Source: an uncultured Oscillospiraceae bacterium (GTDB taxonomy: Bacteria; Bacillota; Clostridia; Oscillospirales; Acutalibacteraceae). From it: a DNA stretch of 12,140 nucleotides. The stretch is from assembly GCA_900552605.1 (NCBI GenBank), contig USAR01000020.1:1-12140 (forward strand), read 5' to 3'. This document shows positions 1 to 7,423 of the stretch, piece after piece; within the stretch, counting starts at the first letter, position 1; every line of letters starts with the position of its first letter. The position numbers and the translations under genes were made by a program. A model generated the notes under the pieces. It was not told where the DNA came from. It saw only the letters and a program-made list of their open reading frames with translations, and made no database searches.

Positions 1-2538
1 CTTAGTTCCGGGAATGGTTGCAATCGTCCACAGACCGTTAAGCTCGGGAGCCGCTGTTTTAATTTGGTTATATGCAGTATACGGCTGAATTGAGAGAGGC
101 ATTTCGCCCGTTCTGAATCGGCTGTAAAAGTCAAATGACCTGTCAAGACCATATTTAGTGTAAAGCTCTGTCCAGCGTTCAAAAGCGGAATATGCAACCT
201 CATCGTTAAATCTTGTTTTGCTGAGGTTATCGTTATAATATGTACCGCCGTTTTGAACCAAGAACTTATCAAAGGTTCCTATACCGCTTGAAATACCTGC
301 GTTTGCAGAGTTAACTTCCGGAATACCGATTTTAAGGTTGGCATTCTGAATCTTCTCCATTGCCTTATAGAAGTCATCCCAAGTTTTAGGAGCGGTAATG
401 CCGAGTTCTTCAAAAATATCGGTGCGATAGAACATAACGTCAAACGTCTGTGTTTCAGGCAAAGCATAATATTCGCCGTTATAATAAAACGGTGTCCATG
501 CGCACTGGCGGAACTGTGATTCAAGATTCTTTTTATATGAAGTCAGAGGAAGCAAAGCGCCGCGCGCAGCAAGATTCATGGGCGTATCCTCGCCTATCAT
601 AAGTGCGCAATCCGGTCCTTTTCCTGCCAATGTTGCACGGATAAGTGTTGCACCTGTGTCAACCATGCTCAGCTGAATTGATATTCGCTTACCGTCGGAA
701 GTAACAAGCTTTTCGGCATTATCGCTTATAAGTCTGTTAATAATCTTTGCCTGGTCACGACCAGTGGAAACCCAAACCTTAACCGTTTCGGATTCACCTG
801 CATTAACATCTTCCGTGCTTGTCATATTGTAGTCGACGGTAAAAGAAGAAATAAATTGTTTCCATGTGAATGCAACCGACTCAAAGAAATTGTTGCTGAC
901 GGCCGGTGCTTCGGTATCAACAGGAAGAACAACCAAATAGTCAAGCTCCAAAGCAAGCTTGCTTATTGTGCCGACAAGACTGCCTAATGTTTCAATGCAA
1001 TCTTTAAACTTGGTAAGACGCTCCGGGATCTCATAAGCGTCCTCGGAAAGATCGCCGACAACCTGTGCCGCATAGTTAATTGAAGAAGCCTGAGAGCCGT
1101 CTGTTCCTGTTATCTTTTTAACCAATGCAGCTGTCTCATCAAGAAACTTCTTAACGCCCTTCATATCGTCAAGCAAAGTAGGAATCTGCTGATCGAGGGT
1201 GTAATCGCGATACGAATCCGGCTCGGTCGATGTAACGGCAATAATCTGACGATAAAGCTCGTTCATATCAAGAACTGCCTGCTGAACGTTACGGAGAACC
1301 TGACTCATCTCGCCTGTTGTACAAGTGAGCGAAAGCTTATTTGCTCCCTCATTCAAATATATATAGTAATCCTTATCCTCGTTTCCGAGTGTAAGCATAT
1401 ACCAGCTTTGCTGATATTTAAACTTAATGCTTTCCGCTTCTTTAAAAGGCACCTCACCGTTAACCTTAAGCGTTCTGTATGAATACATACCTGCGTTATA
1501 GTTTTGGCGGGAACGCATTGCAAGCTTATAAAGCCCTGCCTTTTTAACGTTAACCTCCCAAACTATCTCGTCACCATTGGTTGCCCAGTTGCTTGTACCT
1601 ATTGTATTAAGCTTTGTGTATGCGGGGTCGTTAGGCTGAGTTGACGCACCCGATTTGTCATATGTAGGATAAAGAATAACGTTATTTTTTGAATATGTCT
1701 GCTCAGCTTGAACCTTAACGGAAAGGTCATTTGCCTCGCCAAACTTAACACCGTTATTTTTAACATAGTCCGAATCGCTGAACTTCGAAATATATTCATC
1801 ATATGAAACTGCCATTTTCTTGTTGCCTATATGCAGCTTGGAAATTGCAACAGCTTCTTTTTCAAGCTTAATGCGAACGGTATGAATTCCCTTGGTCAAA
1901 TAGAACTGATACGGCTCGTCGTAAAGCCCTTGAATATTTATGAGATCACGCGAAGTCCAAGTCTGCTTTTCTTTTTGTGTGGGTCGAATATCGTCGGCTT
2001 GACCGTCTTTATCCGAGCACTCAAAATATCCGCCTTCGGGAACCTTTGAAGCATCAATGCTGTCCTCCCAAATTCTCGGAACAGTGATTTGACGTGCCTC
2101 GCTGTAAGGAATTTTACCGTCAATACTAACAGTAATCTCAATATCCTTTTCCTTATAAGGAAGCTGGTAATAATCAAGCGATATACCGTATTTGCCGTTT
2201 TCCGGCACTTTAACCTTATACTCAACCCAACCGTTATCATCGTCAAGCACAACAGCATTAACGTTATCATACTTGCCTATTTTGGGTTTTTGAGCATTTG
2301 AAAAGTCCGTGCCGTTAACGGTAATGAAACCATAGTGCAACGAAGCCTTTGAGTAATAATTGTAATAATCATAATAAGAGTCGTTTTCTCCACCCTTATA
2401 TGCATCAATAATACTCTGTGTCTCGCTGTTCAATTCACCGTTAGCGGTGCCGGAGTTTGCAAACGCGGAGAACGGCACTGCAAAACCTGTTAAGGCAAGC
2501 AAAATGCTCATTCCAAGACAACATAACCTTTTTCGCAT
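1..2538 (-). CDS. Large secreted ABC-type solute-binding protein, partial (C-terminus off the left edge)
   Basis: An open frame of 846 codons runs from ATG 2538 off the left edge; an AGGAGG-type site (complement of gcctcc, 2545-2550) lies just upstream. Residues 1-27 are a signal peptide (basic start, hydrophobic LLALTGFAVPFSAFA) with a likely signal-peptidase-I cut after AFA. No lipobox is seen, which is odd for a Firmicute binding protein. Residues about 70-240 and 270-407 look like two beta-sandwich modules of carbohydrate-binding type (WVEYKVKVPENGKYGISLDY; IVWEVNVKKAGLYKLAMRSR). Residues about 408-535 are a mostly helical linker. From about 582 a family-1 solute-binding fold begins (VKVWVSTGRDQAKIINRL, TLAGKGPDCALMIGEDTP, YYALPETQTFDVMFYRTDIF, APKTWDDFYKAMEKIQ). 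The likely role is extracellular capture of a sugar or oligosaccharide for an ABC importer whose permeases would lie to the left. Family confidence is high; the substrate is unknown. Confidence 0.88.
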   Translation of the reverse strand, partial: MRKRLCCLGMSILLALTGFAVPFSAFANSGTANGELNSETQSIIDAYKGGENDSYYDYYNYYSKASLHYGFITVNGTDFSNAQKPKIGKYDNVNAVVLDDDNGWVEYKVKVPENGKYGISLDYYQLPYKEKDIEITVSIDGKIPYSEARQITVPRIWEDSIDASKVPEGGYFECSDKDGQADDIRPTQKEKQTWTSRDLINIQGLYDEPYQFYLTKGIHTVRIKLEKEAVAISKLHIGNKKMAVSYDEYISKFSDSDYVKNNGVKFGEANDLSVKVQAEQTYSKNNVILYPTYDKSGASTQPNDPAYTKLNTIGTSNWATNGDEIVWEVNVKKAGLYKLAMRSRQNYNAGMYSYRTLKVNGEVPFKEAESIKFKYQQSWYMLTLGNEDKDYYIYLNEGANKLSLTCTTGEMSQVLRNVQQAVLDMNELYRQIIAVTSTEPDSYRDYTLDQQIPTLLDDMKGVKKFLDETAALVKKITGTDGSQASSINYAAQVVGDLSEDAYEIPERLTKFKDCIETLGSLVGTISKLALELDYLVVLPVDTEAPAVSNNFFESVAFTWKQFISSFTVDYNMTSTEDVNAGESETVKVWVSTGRDQAKIINRLISDNAEKLVTSDGKRISIQLSMVDTGATLIRATLAGKGPDCALMIGEDTPMNLAARGALLPLTSYKKNLESQFRQCAWTPFYYNGEYYALPETQTFDVMFYRTDIFEELGITAPKTWDDFYKAMEKIQNANLKIGIPEVNSANAGISSGIGTFDKFLVQNGGTYYNDNLSKTRFNDEVAYSAFERWTELYTKYGLDRSFDFYSRFRTGEMPLSIQPYTAYNQIKTAAPELNGLWTIATIPGTK

Positions 2539-2731
2539 TGTTCAGCCTCCTAAATAATATAACTGCGATGTCGGCGTTAAAGTAATAAATCGTTCCAACA
2601 ACTCTAAAAACGACGAATCTGCCGATTCGCCTTAAAAAGCTGCTCCGAAAACGATGACCACACACTTTTTCGCCCTGCATTTGAATGTAACCGCTGCCCA
2701 TATCACGGAAAAATCAGCCATATTTTCCGCC

Positions 2732-2744
2732 TGACATTATGTCA
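2732..2744. promoter_or_regulatory. Perfect palindrome inside the leader, possible operator
   Basis: TGACATTATGTCA is perfectly symmetric around one central base. It lies about 50 bases downstream of the predicted -10 box of the solute-binding protein gene, where a repressor could block elongation. As RNA it would be only a short hairpin. The protein that binds it, if any, is unknown. Confidence 0.35.
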
Positions 2745-2797
2745 TTTTTTAACCATTAGACAACTGCGTTACATTGTATTGCACAACAACTTACTTT

Positions 2798-2825
2798 ATT
2801 TTATCACATTTGCACGAAAAATCAA
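2798..2825 (-). promoter_or_regulatory. Candidate sigma-A promoter for the solute-binding protein gene
   Basis: On the minus strand a TTGATT -35 box (2820-2825) is followed by a 16-base spacer and a TAAAAT -10 box (2798-2803). TG one base upstream of the -10 box makes it an extended -10. Transcription would start near 2790, giving a leader of about 250 nt before ATG 2538. The match is good but not consensus, and no transcript data are available. Confidence 0.55.
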
Positions 2826-2890
2826 GATAATTTTAGAAGAATATTTCAAATAATTAAACATTTTTTGTAAAAAGCAACAGCTTAACCGTC

Positions 2891-2906
2891 AATTGTTACA
2901 ACAATT
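2891..2906. promoter_or_regulatory. Perfect palindrome upstream of the promoter, possible activator site
   Basis: AATTGTTACAACAATT is a perfect 7+2+7 inverted repeat about 65 bases upstream of the predicted -35 box (2820-2825). Position and symmetry suit a dimeric regulator of a sugar-uptake operon. AT-rich DNA produces such palindromes by chance more often than GC-rich DNA, so confidence is limited. Confidence 0.35.
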
Positions 2907-2996
2907 CGCACAACAAATGGTTAATTATTGGCAATCATTGTTATTTTCAACTTCGACGAATTAAGCCAAAACGCCTTTCTGAGCATTTTCATTATC

Positions 2997-3022
2997 AAAA
3001 AAATGTAAAACTTGTTGTTTTA
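2997..3022 (-). terminator. Weak candidate terminator of the thyX-to-U32 operon
   Basis: On the minus strand TAAAAC (complement of 3017-3022) and GTTTTA (complement of 3006-3011) form a 6-bp stem with a 5-base loop. After a two-base gap a run of seven T follows (complement of 2997-3003). The stem is AU-only except for one pair, so termination would be weak. It lies about 45 bases past the stop of the last operon gene. Confidence 0.3.
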
Positions 3023-3066
3023 TGTCACTCTTGCCGATGCACCAAGTATCGTATACAAAAACCGAA

Positions 3067-4299
3067 TCAGGTCTTCATGCGCAGCAGCGAACCTTTTGGA
3101 ACAACCTCGTTATACGGTATTTTAACAAGCTGCATAGGATGCGGTGCAACTTCAATCAGGTCGCCGTGCTCGTCAAGCATCGAGTTAACTGTAAAACAAA
3201 ACGGCTTGCAACGCGGAACTAAACAGTCAAGCTCTTGCAAAATGCTGAATTTGTTTTTTACTCTTGCAAGAATAAATCCGTCTTCATAGCCCTCAACCAC
3301 CGCAGCAACGGCATAGTCGCGAATATATCCTGCGTTCTCATACGTCTGTGAATTCTGCGGCGTGCCGAAATAAAAGCCTGTGGAATAAGTGCGGTGACTG
3401 ATTTTATTCAGCTCGTCCGTAACCCAGCTTGGTGTATTATATGTACTTGGGTCTTTCAAATATTCATCAATCGCTCCGCGGTAGGCATTGGCAGTAACTG
3501 CGGTATAATAATGTGATTTTGCCCTACCCTCAATTTTAAAACTCGTAATACCGCTTTTTATAAGCTCCGGTATATGCTCTGCCATACAAAGGTCGTTCGC
3601 ATTTAGGATATATGTTCCTTTTTCGTCCTCAGTAATATCAAAAAACTGACCCGGTCGCTTTTGTTCCACAAGTGAATAGCTCCAACGGCACGGCTGCGCG
3701 CAATCGCCGCGGTTAGCGTCACGTCCCGTCATATAAGCGGAAAGCAAGCAACGCGCTGAAAACGAAACGCACATTGCACCATGCACAAAAGCTTCAATCT
3801 CAAGCTCCTTCGGAGTTTTTGCACGGATTTCCGCAATCTCGCCAAGTGAAAGCTCACGAGATACAACAATACGCTTTGCGCCCAGCTCATAAAAAGCACG
3901 CGCTGTTTCGTAGTTGACTATCCCCGACTGCACAGAAATGTGCATCTCAGCATTTTCGGCATATTTTTGTGCAAGCTTCAGTGTGCCGAGATCGGAGATT
4001 ATAAGTGCATCAACCCCTGCCGAATCGCAAAGCTCCAAAAAGCTCGGCAGACGCTCAAGCTCATCATTTCTTACAAGTGTATTGCAAGTTACATAAACCC
4101 TGACACCGTTTTGGTGGGCATATTTCACCGCACTTTCAAGCTCGCTATCGGCAAAGTTAGCAGCCGCCGTGCGCATACCGAACTCGCTTCCTGCAAGATA
4201 TACTGCGTCTGCACCAAAAAGCACAGCCGCTTTGAGCCGTTCAAAATTGCCTGCCGGACAAAGCAATTCGGGATTTTTTTTATTCAAGCTGTTTTGCAT
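3067..4299 (-). CDS. Peptidase U32 family protein, probable tRNA U34 5-hydroxylation protein (TrhP/YrrO-like)
   Basis: The 410-residue protein begins with the U32 N-terminal motif (ELLCPAGNFERLKAAVLFGA, 11-30). It carries the family signature EAFVHGAMCVSFSARCLLSA (169-188) followed by GDCAQPCRW. Cysteines 177, 184, 200 and 204 match the four-Cys set proposed to hold an iron-sulfur cluster in RlhA/TrhP proteins. These are annotated as collagenase-like peptidases, but the characterised TrhP members act in prephenate-dependent 5-hydroxyuridine formation at tRNA position 34. The length fits the roughly 410-420-residue YrrO type. ATG 4299 lies 4 bases after the mltG stop, so translation is probably coupled. 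Bacillus subtilis has the order yrrL (mltG homologue), yrrM, yrrN, yrrO; here yrrM and yrrN equivalents are absent between mltG and this gene. Family certain; exact role inferred. Confidence 0.88.
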   Translation of the reverse strand: MQNSLNKKNPELLCPAGNFERLKAAVLFGADAVYLAGSEFGMRTAAANFADSELESAVKYAHQNGVRVYVTCNTLVRNDELERLPSFLELCDSAGVDALIISDLGTLKLAQKYAENAEMHISVQSGIVNYETARAFYELGAKRIVVSRELSLGEIAEIRAKTPKELEIEAFVHGAMCVSFSARCLLSAYMTGRDANRGDCAQPCRWSYSLVEQKRPGQFFDITEDEKGTYILNANDLCMAEHIPELIKSGITSFKIEGRAKSHYYTAVTANAYRGAIDEYLKDPSTYNTPSWVTDELNKISHRTYSTGFYFGTPQNSQTYENAGYIRDYAVAAVVEGYEDGFILARVKNKFSILQELDCLVPRCKPFCFTVNSMLDEHGDLIEVAPHPMQLVKIPYNEVVPKGSLLRMKT

Positions 4300-4303
4300 A
4301 TTT

Positions 4304-5569
4304 TCAGTCTTCTCCCCACTTGCCTTGTGCTTGCAGCGAGCTTATAACGGAGTTATGCTCTTCATATGTTTTAGTATAATAAAAATTAAAGTCGGTATCA
4401 GTAACAAAGTAGAAGTACTTGCCCTTCATATCCATATCCGGTTCTAGTGCTGCTTCAATTGCCTTATTACCCATTGAGCAAAGCGGTCCCGGCGGCAAAC
4501 CCTCTGTCTTATTCGTGTTGTAATTATCACCGTACGGATAGTTGGCCGTGGGAGAAGAGCCGAGCAATCGAGGTTCATCGCCCCAATCCTCAAGTCTGCT
4601 GTAAAATACAGCGGCAACCTTCGGCATCTCTTTATAGTAACCGTTACATTCAAGCTCTATTACAGAAGCCATTGAAAGTATTTCGTGCACGGAATATCCG
4701 CGCTTTTTAGCTTTATCGGCAATATTTTCCGGCAATTTGCTTTGGAAGTTTTCAAGCATTTTTGTAATTGCCGCCTCTGCCCCCGCTTTTGAATGCCATT
4801 TATAAAACTCATATTTATCGGGGTACAGGTAACCCTCCAAACGATAATGCACGGATTTTGTGGGAATATCCTTAATGAAATCAAAATCAAACTTGCTGTT
4901 TTGTACAGCGTCGTAAAAATCCACTTTACTGCAAACGCCGTTATCCTCCAAAAGCTTTGCAATGCTGTCGACAGTTGCCATTTCGGGAATTGAAACAGTT
5001 ACGGTTTCGCTTGTAAAGCCTTCGACAGTTGAAAGCTCGTTGACAAGAGCAGCATAGCCCATATCTGTGGTAAGGTTGTGCACTCCGCTTGTGAACTTTT
5101 CATAATAACCCTTTTTACCGGCGTAAAGTTTAAAAAGAAACGGGAACTGCACAGCTCCCTTATCGTGAAGCTCGTCGGTTATTGTTTCAAGAGCCTCGCC
5201 CTTTTCAATCGTTATGGTAATGCTCTTTGAAGCACGTAATCCCATATAATCTATAACGCCGAAAATAGCGCCCATTGCAATACCTGCCGAAACTGCAAGA
5301 ATTGCAATAAGCCATATAAATGTGCGAAGCACACCTTTTTTTCTGCGCTTTTTACGCATTGCTTTTTGTTTTTGACTCTTGTTTTGTGCATCGTCATTTT
5401 TCGGCTGTTCAATTGAAAAACCACTGCCTATAACATATTCGTCGGCAACCTGAGTGCTGTTGTCGGCTTCGATACTTTCAGTGTGAACAGGCTGTGTCTC
5501 TTGCACTGTCTGTTGCTCCTGTCGATTCTTAATCGGATCGAATTCTCCGGTTTTAAAATTGTTTTCCAT
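4304..5569 (-). CDS. mltG: Endolytic murein transglycosylase MltG (YceG-like)
   Basis: This enzyme cleaves nascent glycan strands at the membrane and sets peptidoglycan chain length. Numbering here is from the upstream GTG at 5578. A polar, Gln-rich cytoplasmic stretch of about 80 residues ends in a basic cluster (KKRRKK). One membrane helix follows (about 84-110), then a LysM-like region and the YceG domain. The catalytic Glu is probably E308 in LSMASVIELE, matching the SIVEKE motif of E. coli MltG. The family signatures EGLPPGPLCSMGNKAIEAAL and YFYFV...YTKTYEEHN are present. ATG 5569 is preferred over the in-frame GTG at 5578 because a GGTGA site lies 5 bases before it, while AAGGA is too close to the GTG. 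The gene lies 23 bases after the cyclo-ligase stop and 4 bases before the U32 gene. Confidence 0.93.
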   Translation of the reverse strand: MENNFKTGEFDPIKNRQEQQTVQETQPVHTESIEADNSTQVADEYVIGSGFSIEQPKNDDAQNKSQKQKAMRKKRRKKGVLRTFIWLIAILAVSAGIAMGAIFGVIDYMGLRASKSITITIEKGEALETITDELHDKGAVQFPFLFKLYAGKKGYYEKFTSGVHNLTTDMGYAALVNELSTVEGFTSETVTVSIPEMATVDSIAKLLEDNGVCSKVDFYDAVQNSKFDFDFIKDIPTKSVHYRLEGYLYPDKYEFYKWHSKAGAEAAITKMLENFQSKLPENIADKAKKRGYSVHEILSMASVIELECNGYYKEMPKVAAVFYSRLEDWGDEPRLLGSSPTANYPYGDNYNTNKTEGLPPGPLCSMGNKAIEAALEPDMDMKGKYFYFVTDTDFNFYYTKTYEEHNSVISSLQAQGKWGED

Positions 5570-5592
5570 AGCTTTCACCGTTCCTTATTCTT

Positions 5593-6198
5593 TCATAGTC
5601 TGCGGTTTCGCTGTTCCGAAAGGCAGCGTTTAATATATTTCTCGGTTATAATATAATCCAGCTTTCTGTCAAACCTGCCGTGCATAAGCTTATATTTTAA
5701 ATCCTGCATATAGCAAAGTCCTGCCGTAACTCCGTTATATCCTGCAATGTACCTGTCATAATATCCTTTACCGTAGCCCAAGCGATAACCGAAACGGTCG
5801 ATCATCATTGCAGGCACAAGCATAAGTGAGTTTTTGCACTCGGTTGCAATCGGCAATGAGCTGTCGGGTTCCAAAACGGAAAAAGTACCCGGCGATAATT
5901 CATCAATTGAATTTATATAATGAAAAGTCATATGTCGTGTTTCGGGAATACATCGCGGAACTGCGACGCGCTTACCGTCGGCGATGGCTGTATCGATAAT
6001 TTTTCTCGTATCGACCTCAATCGGGGTTGATACATATATATACAGTGTTTCGCAGCGTTTATACTCCCTCATACGCTTAACATTTGCAAGCACACCGCTG
6101 TCTAAAAGCTGTTTTTGCTCCGGCGTTAGATTCCTGCGACGTGCTTTTGTGGATTCACGAAGCTTTGATTTGTATTCCCTTAGGTCTATTGGGCGCAT
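5593..6198 (-). CDS. 5-formyltetrahydrofolate cyclo-ligase
   Basis: This enzyme converts 5-formyl-THF plus ATP to 5,10-methenyl-THF and so rescues stored or inhibitory folate. The 201-residue product is typical in length. The N-terminal basic helix (LRESTKARRRNL) and the TPIEVDT segment (58-64) match the family. The signature IDRFGYRLGYGKGYYDRY (133-150) gives the conserved FD-x-x-G-x-R-LG-x-G-x-GYYDR pattern. The start codon overlaps the end of the upstream DJ-1 gene by 13 bases, so translation is probably coupled. Sharing an operon with thyX makes sense: both work on the folate one-carbon pool. Names in use for the family include ygfA and fthC; I leave the symbol blank because usage varies. 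Confidence 0.93.
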   Translation of the reverse strand: MRPIDLREYKSKLRESTKARRRNLTPEQKQLLDSGVLANVKRMREYKRCETLYIYVSTPIEVDTRKIIDTAIADGKRVAVPRCIPETRHMTFHYINSIDELSPGTFSVLEPDSSLPIATECKNSLMLVPAMMIDRFGYRLGYGKGYYDRYIAGYNGVTAGLCYMQDLKYKLMHGRFDRKLDYIITEKYIKRCLSEQRNRRL

Positions 6199-6728
6199 TG
6201 CATATTCTTCCTCAACTTTTCAACAAATTCCGCGCCCTTTATCTGCTCCGCAATCAAAAAACCAAACTCCAAAGCAGCGCCCGCTCCCCTTGCTGTTATA
6301 ACATTTTCGCTTTTCACAGCCGGTTCATTTACAATTGTTGCCCCCGGCAGTTTATCCTCAAAGCCCGGAAAACAAGTTGCAATTCTTCCGCAAAGAAGTC
6401 CAAGCTCTCCCAAGACCGAAGGAGCGGCGCAAATGGCACACAAAAGTCCGCCAGCACTTGCTGTTTGTTTAACGGCATCTGTAACTATCTTGCTTGCCGC
6501 AAGATTTTTTGTGCCGGGCATACCGCCGGGCAATATAATGCCTTTACAGTTTTTCATCTGAAGTTCGCTGTCTTTAATATCCGCTCTAACGGTAATGCCG
6601 TGGGCACCTGTTATCTCTTTAGAACCGACGCCTACTGTTATGGTTTCAATTTCGCACCGTCTTAAAATATCAAGAGGCGCCAAAGCCTCTGTCTCTTCAA
6701 ATCCGTCTGCCAAAAATAAATAAAACAT
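6186..6728 (-). CDS. DJ-1/PfpI family protein (YajL/ThiJ-like)
   Basis: The 180-residue product is a single DJ-1/PfpI domain. The nucleophile elbow is AICAAPSVLG, with the reactive cysteine at C100. The partner acidic residue is E14 in ADGFEETEALAPLD, equivalent to human DJ-1 E18. LPGGMPGTKNL (66-76) and ITARGAGAALEF (144-155) complete the family pattern. Reported activities of DJ-1 proteins include glyoxalase III and protein or nucleotide deglycase functions, some disputed; the old label of thiazole biosynthesis enzyme is not supported. A strong GGAGGAAAT site precedes ATG 6728. The gene lies 32 bases after the kinase and overlaps the cyclo-ligase by 13 bases. Its link to folate or dTTP metabolism is only by position. 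Confidence 0.9.
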   Translation of the reverse strand: MFYLFLADGFEETEALAPLDILRRCEIETITVGVGSKEITGAHGITVRADIKDSELQMKNCKGIILPGGMPGTKNLAASKIVTDAVKQTASAGGLLCAICAAPSVLGELGLLCGRIATCFPGFEDKLPGATIVNEPAVKSENVITARGAGAALEFGFLIAEQIKGAEFVEKLRKNMQCAQ

Positions 6729-6760
6729 TGTATTTCCTCCGCTAATGTTGTCTGCAAAAG

Positions 6761-7423
6761 CTATATAAGCCTTTTTACAATATCAAAAATTTCATCGGCT
6801 ATGCTTTCAATACTTCTCAATGTGCCGTCGCTTGTGCAGTCAATACTGATCCAACCGTTCTGCCTTGCGGCAAAAACGGCGGCATTTCTGCAATGCTTCT
6901 GATATTCGGTACTGCTTTCGTGAATATCGCGCCGGCTTTCATCGCCGCCGTACCTAGTTGCCAAAAGCTTATCCGAAACCTCTTGTGGCATATTTAAAAA
7001 CAATACTGCGTCCGGCAAAGGTATACCCATTTTGTTGTACTCAAAATCGTAAAGCCAATTGCAAAAATCCTCCCATTTGTCTTGTGGAAGCTTTGAGCAT
7101 TGATGAATAACATTTGATGTAACATATCTTCCGCAAAGCACAATGCCGCCGTTATTATAAAACTCGCCCCAATCCTCTTTAAATGAAGCATAGCGGTCAA
7201 CCGCATAAAAAGCGGATGCGGCATATGCGTTAACACTCTCGGGGGTCTTCCCGAAATCGCCGTTAAGATACATCTTAACAGGCTCGCAGGCCTTTGAGCC
7301 GTAATTCGGCAGCGACACCTTGCGGCAGTTCACATCAGACGCTTTAAGCCTTTCAAAAAGTCTGTCAAGCTGAGTGCTTTTACCGCATCCGTCAAGCCCC
7401 TCTATAACGATAAGCTTACCCAT
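6761..7423 (-). CDS. tmk: Thymidylate kinase family protein (dTMP kinase)
   Basis: The enzyme phosphorylates dTMP to dTDP. A Walker A P-loop GLDGCGKST lies at residues 9-17. A DR motif (AVDRYAS, 74-80) and CGRYVTSN (97-104) mark the nucleoside site. A lid with arginines (ATRYGGDESRRDIHE, 155-169) suggests the bacterial type in which lid rather than P-loop arginine serves catalysis. Length (220 residues) is slightly above typical. I chose ATG 7423 because AGAGG lies 6 bases before it; the in-frame GTG at 7438 lies deeper in thyX and has no better site. The gene overlaps thyX by 8 bases, so the enzymes for dUMP to dTMP to dTDP are co-translated. The sequence is divergent enough that a related deoxynucleoside kinase cannot be excluded, but ThyX coupling favours dTMP kinase. 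Confidence 0.85.
   Translation of the reverse strand: MGKLIVIEGLDGCGKSTQLDRLFERLKASDVNCRKVSLPNYGSKACEPVKMYLNGDFGKTPESVNAYAASAFYAVDRYASFKEDWGEFYNNGGIVLCGRYVTSNVIHQCSKLPQDKWEDFCNWLYDFEYNKMGIPLPDAVLFLNMPQEVSDKLLATRYGGDESRRDIHESSTEYQKHCRNAAVFAARQNGWISIDCTSDGTLRSIESIADEIFDIVKRLI

Larger units (their letters stand above)
2539..3066. other. Non-coding stretch: leader and control region of the solute-binding protein gene
   Basis: There is no convincing gene in these 528 bases; the short frames here lack ribosome binding sites and protein-like composition. The stretch is AT-rich from about 2745 to 3005. It contains the candidate promoter at 2798-2825, a leader of about 250 nt, two perfect palindromes (2732-2744 and 2891-2906) and a weak terminator-like hairpin at 2997-3022. 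Small hairpins are also possible within the leader: CGGAAAA (2706-2712) with TTTTCCG (2723-2729), and CGAATC (2614-2619) with GATTCG (2624-2629). Confidence 0.7.

Noticed and set aside
1938..2270. A 110-codon minus-strand frame inside the solute-binding protein gene
   Set aside because: It is a shifted frame of the 846-codon protein, whose translation is coherent across the whole stretch.
2441..2701. An 86-codon minus-strand frame overlapping the start of the solute-binding protein gene
   Set aside because: It overlaps the signal-peptide region in another frame, has no good ribosome binding site, and lies largely in the predicted leader.
3940..4347. A 135-codon plus-strand frame opposite the U32 gene
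   Set aside because: It is the mirror of a strongly supported coding frame; composition and start context are not gene-like.
6084..6665. A 193-codon plus-strand frame opposite the cyclo-ligase and DJ-1 genes
   Set aside because: It lies antisense to two clearly recognised proteins, has no ribosome binding site, and its translation is Cys/Ser/Arg-rich without family features.
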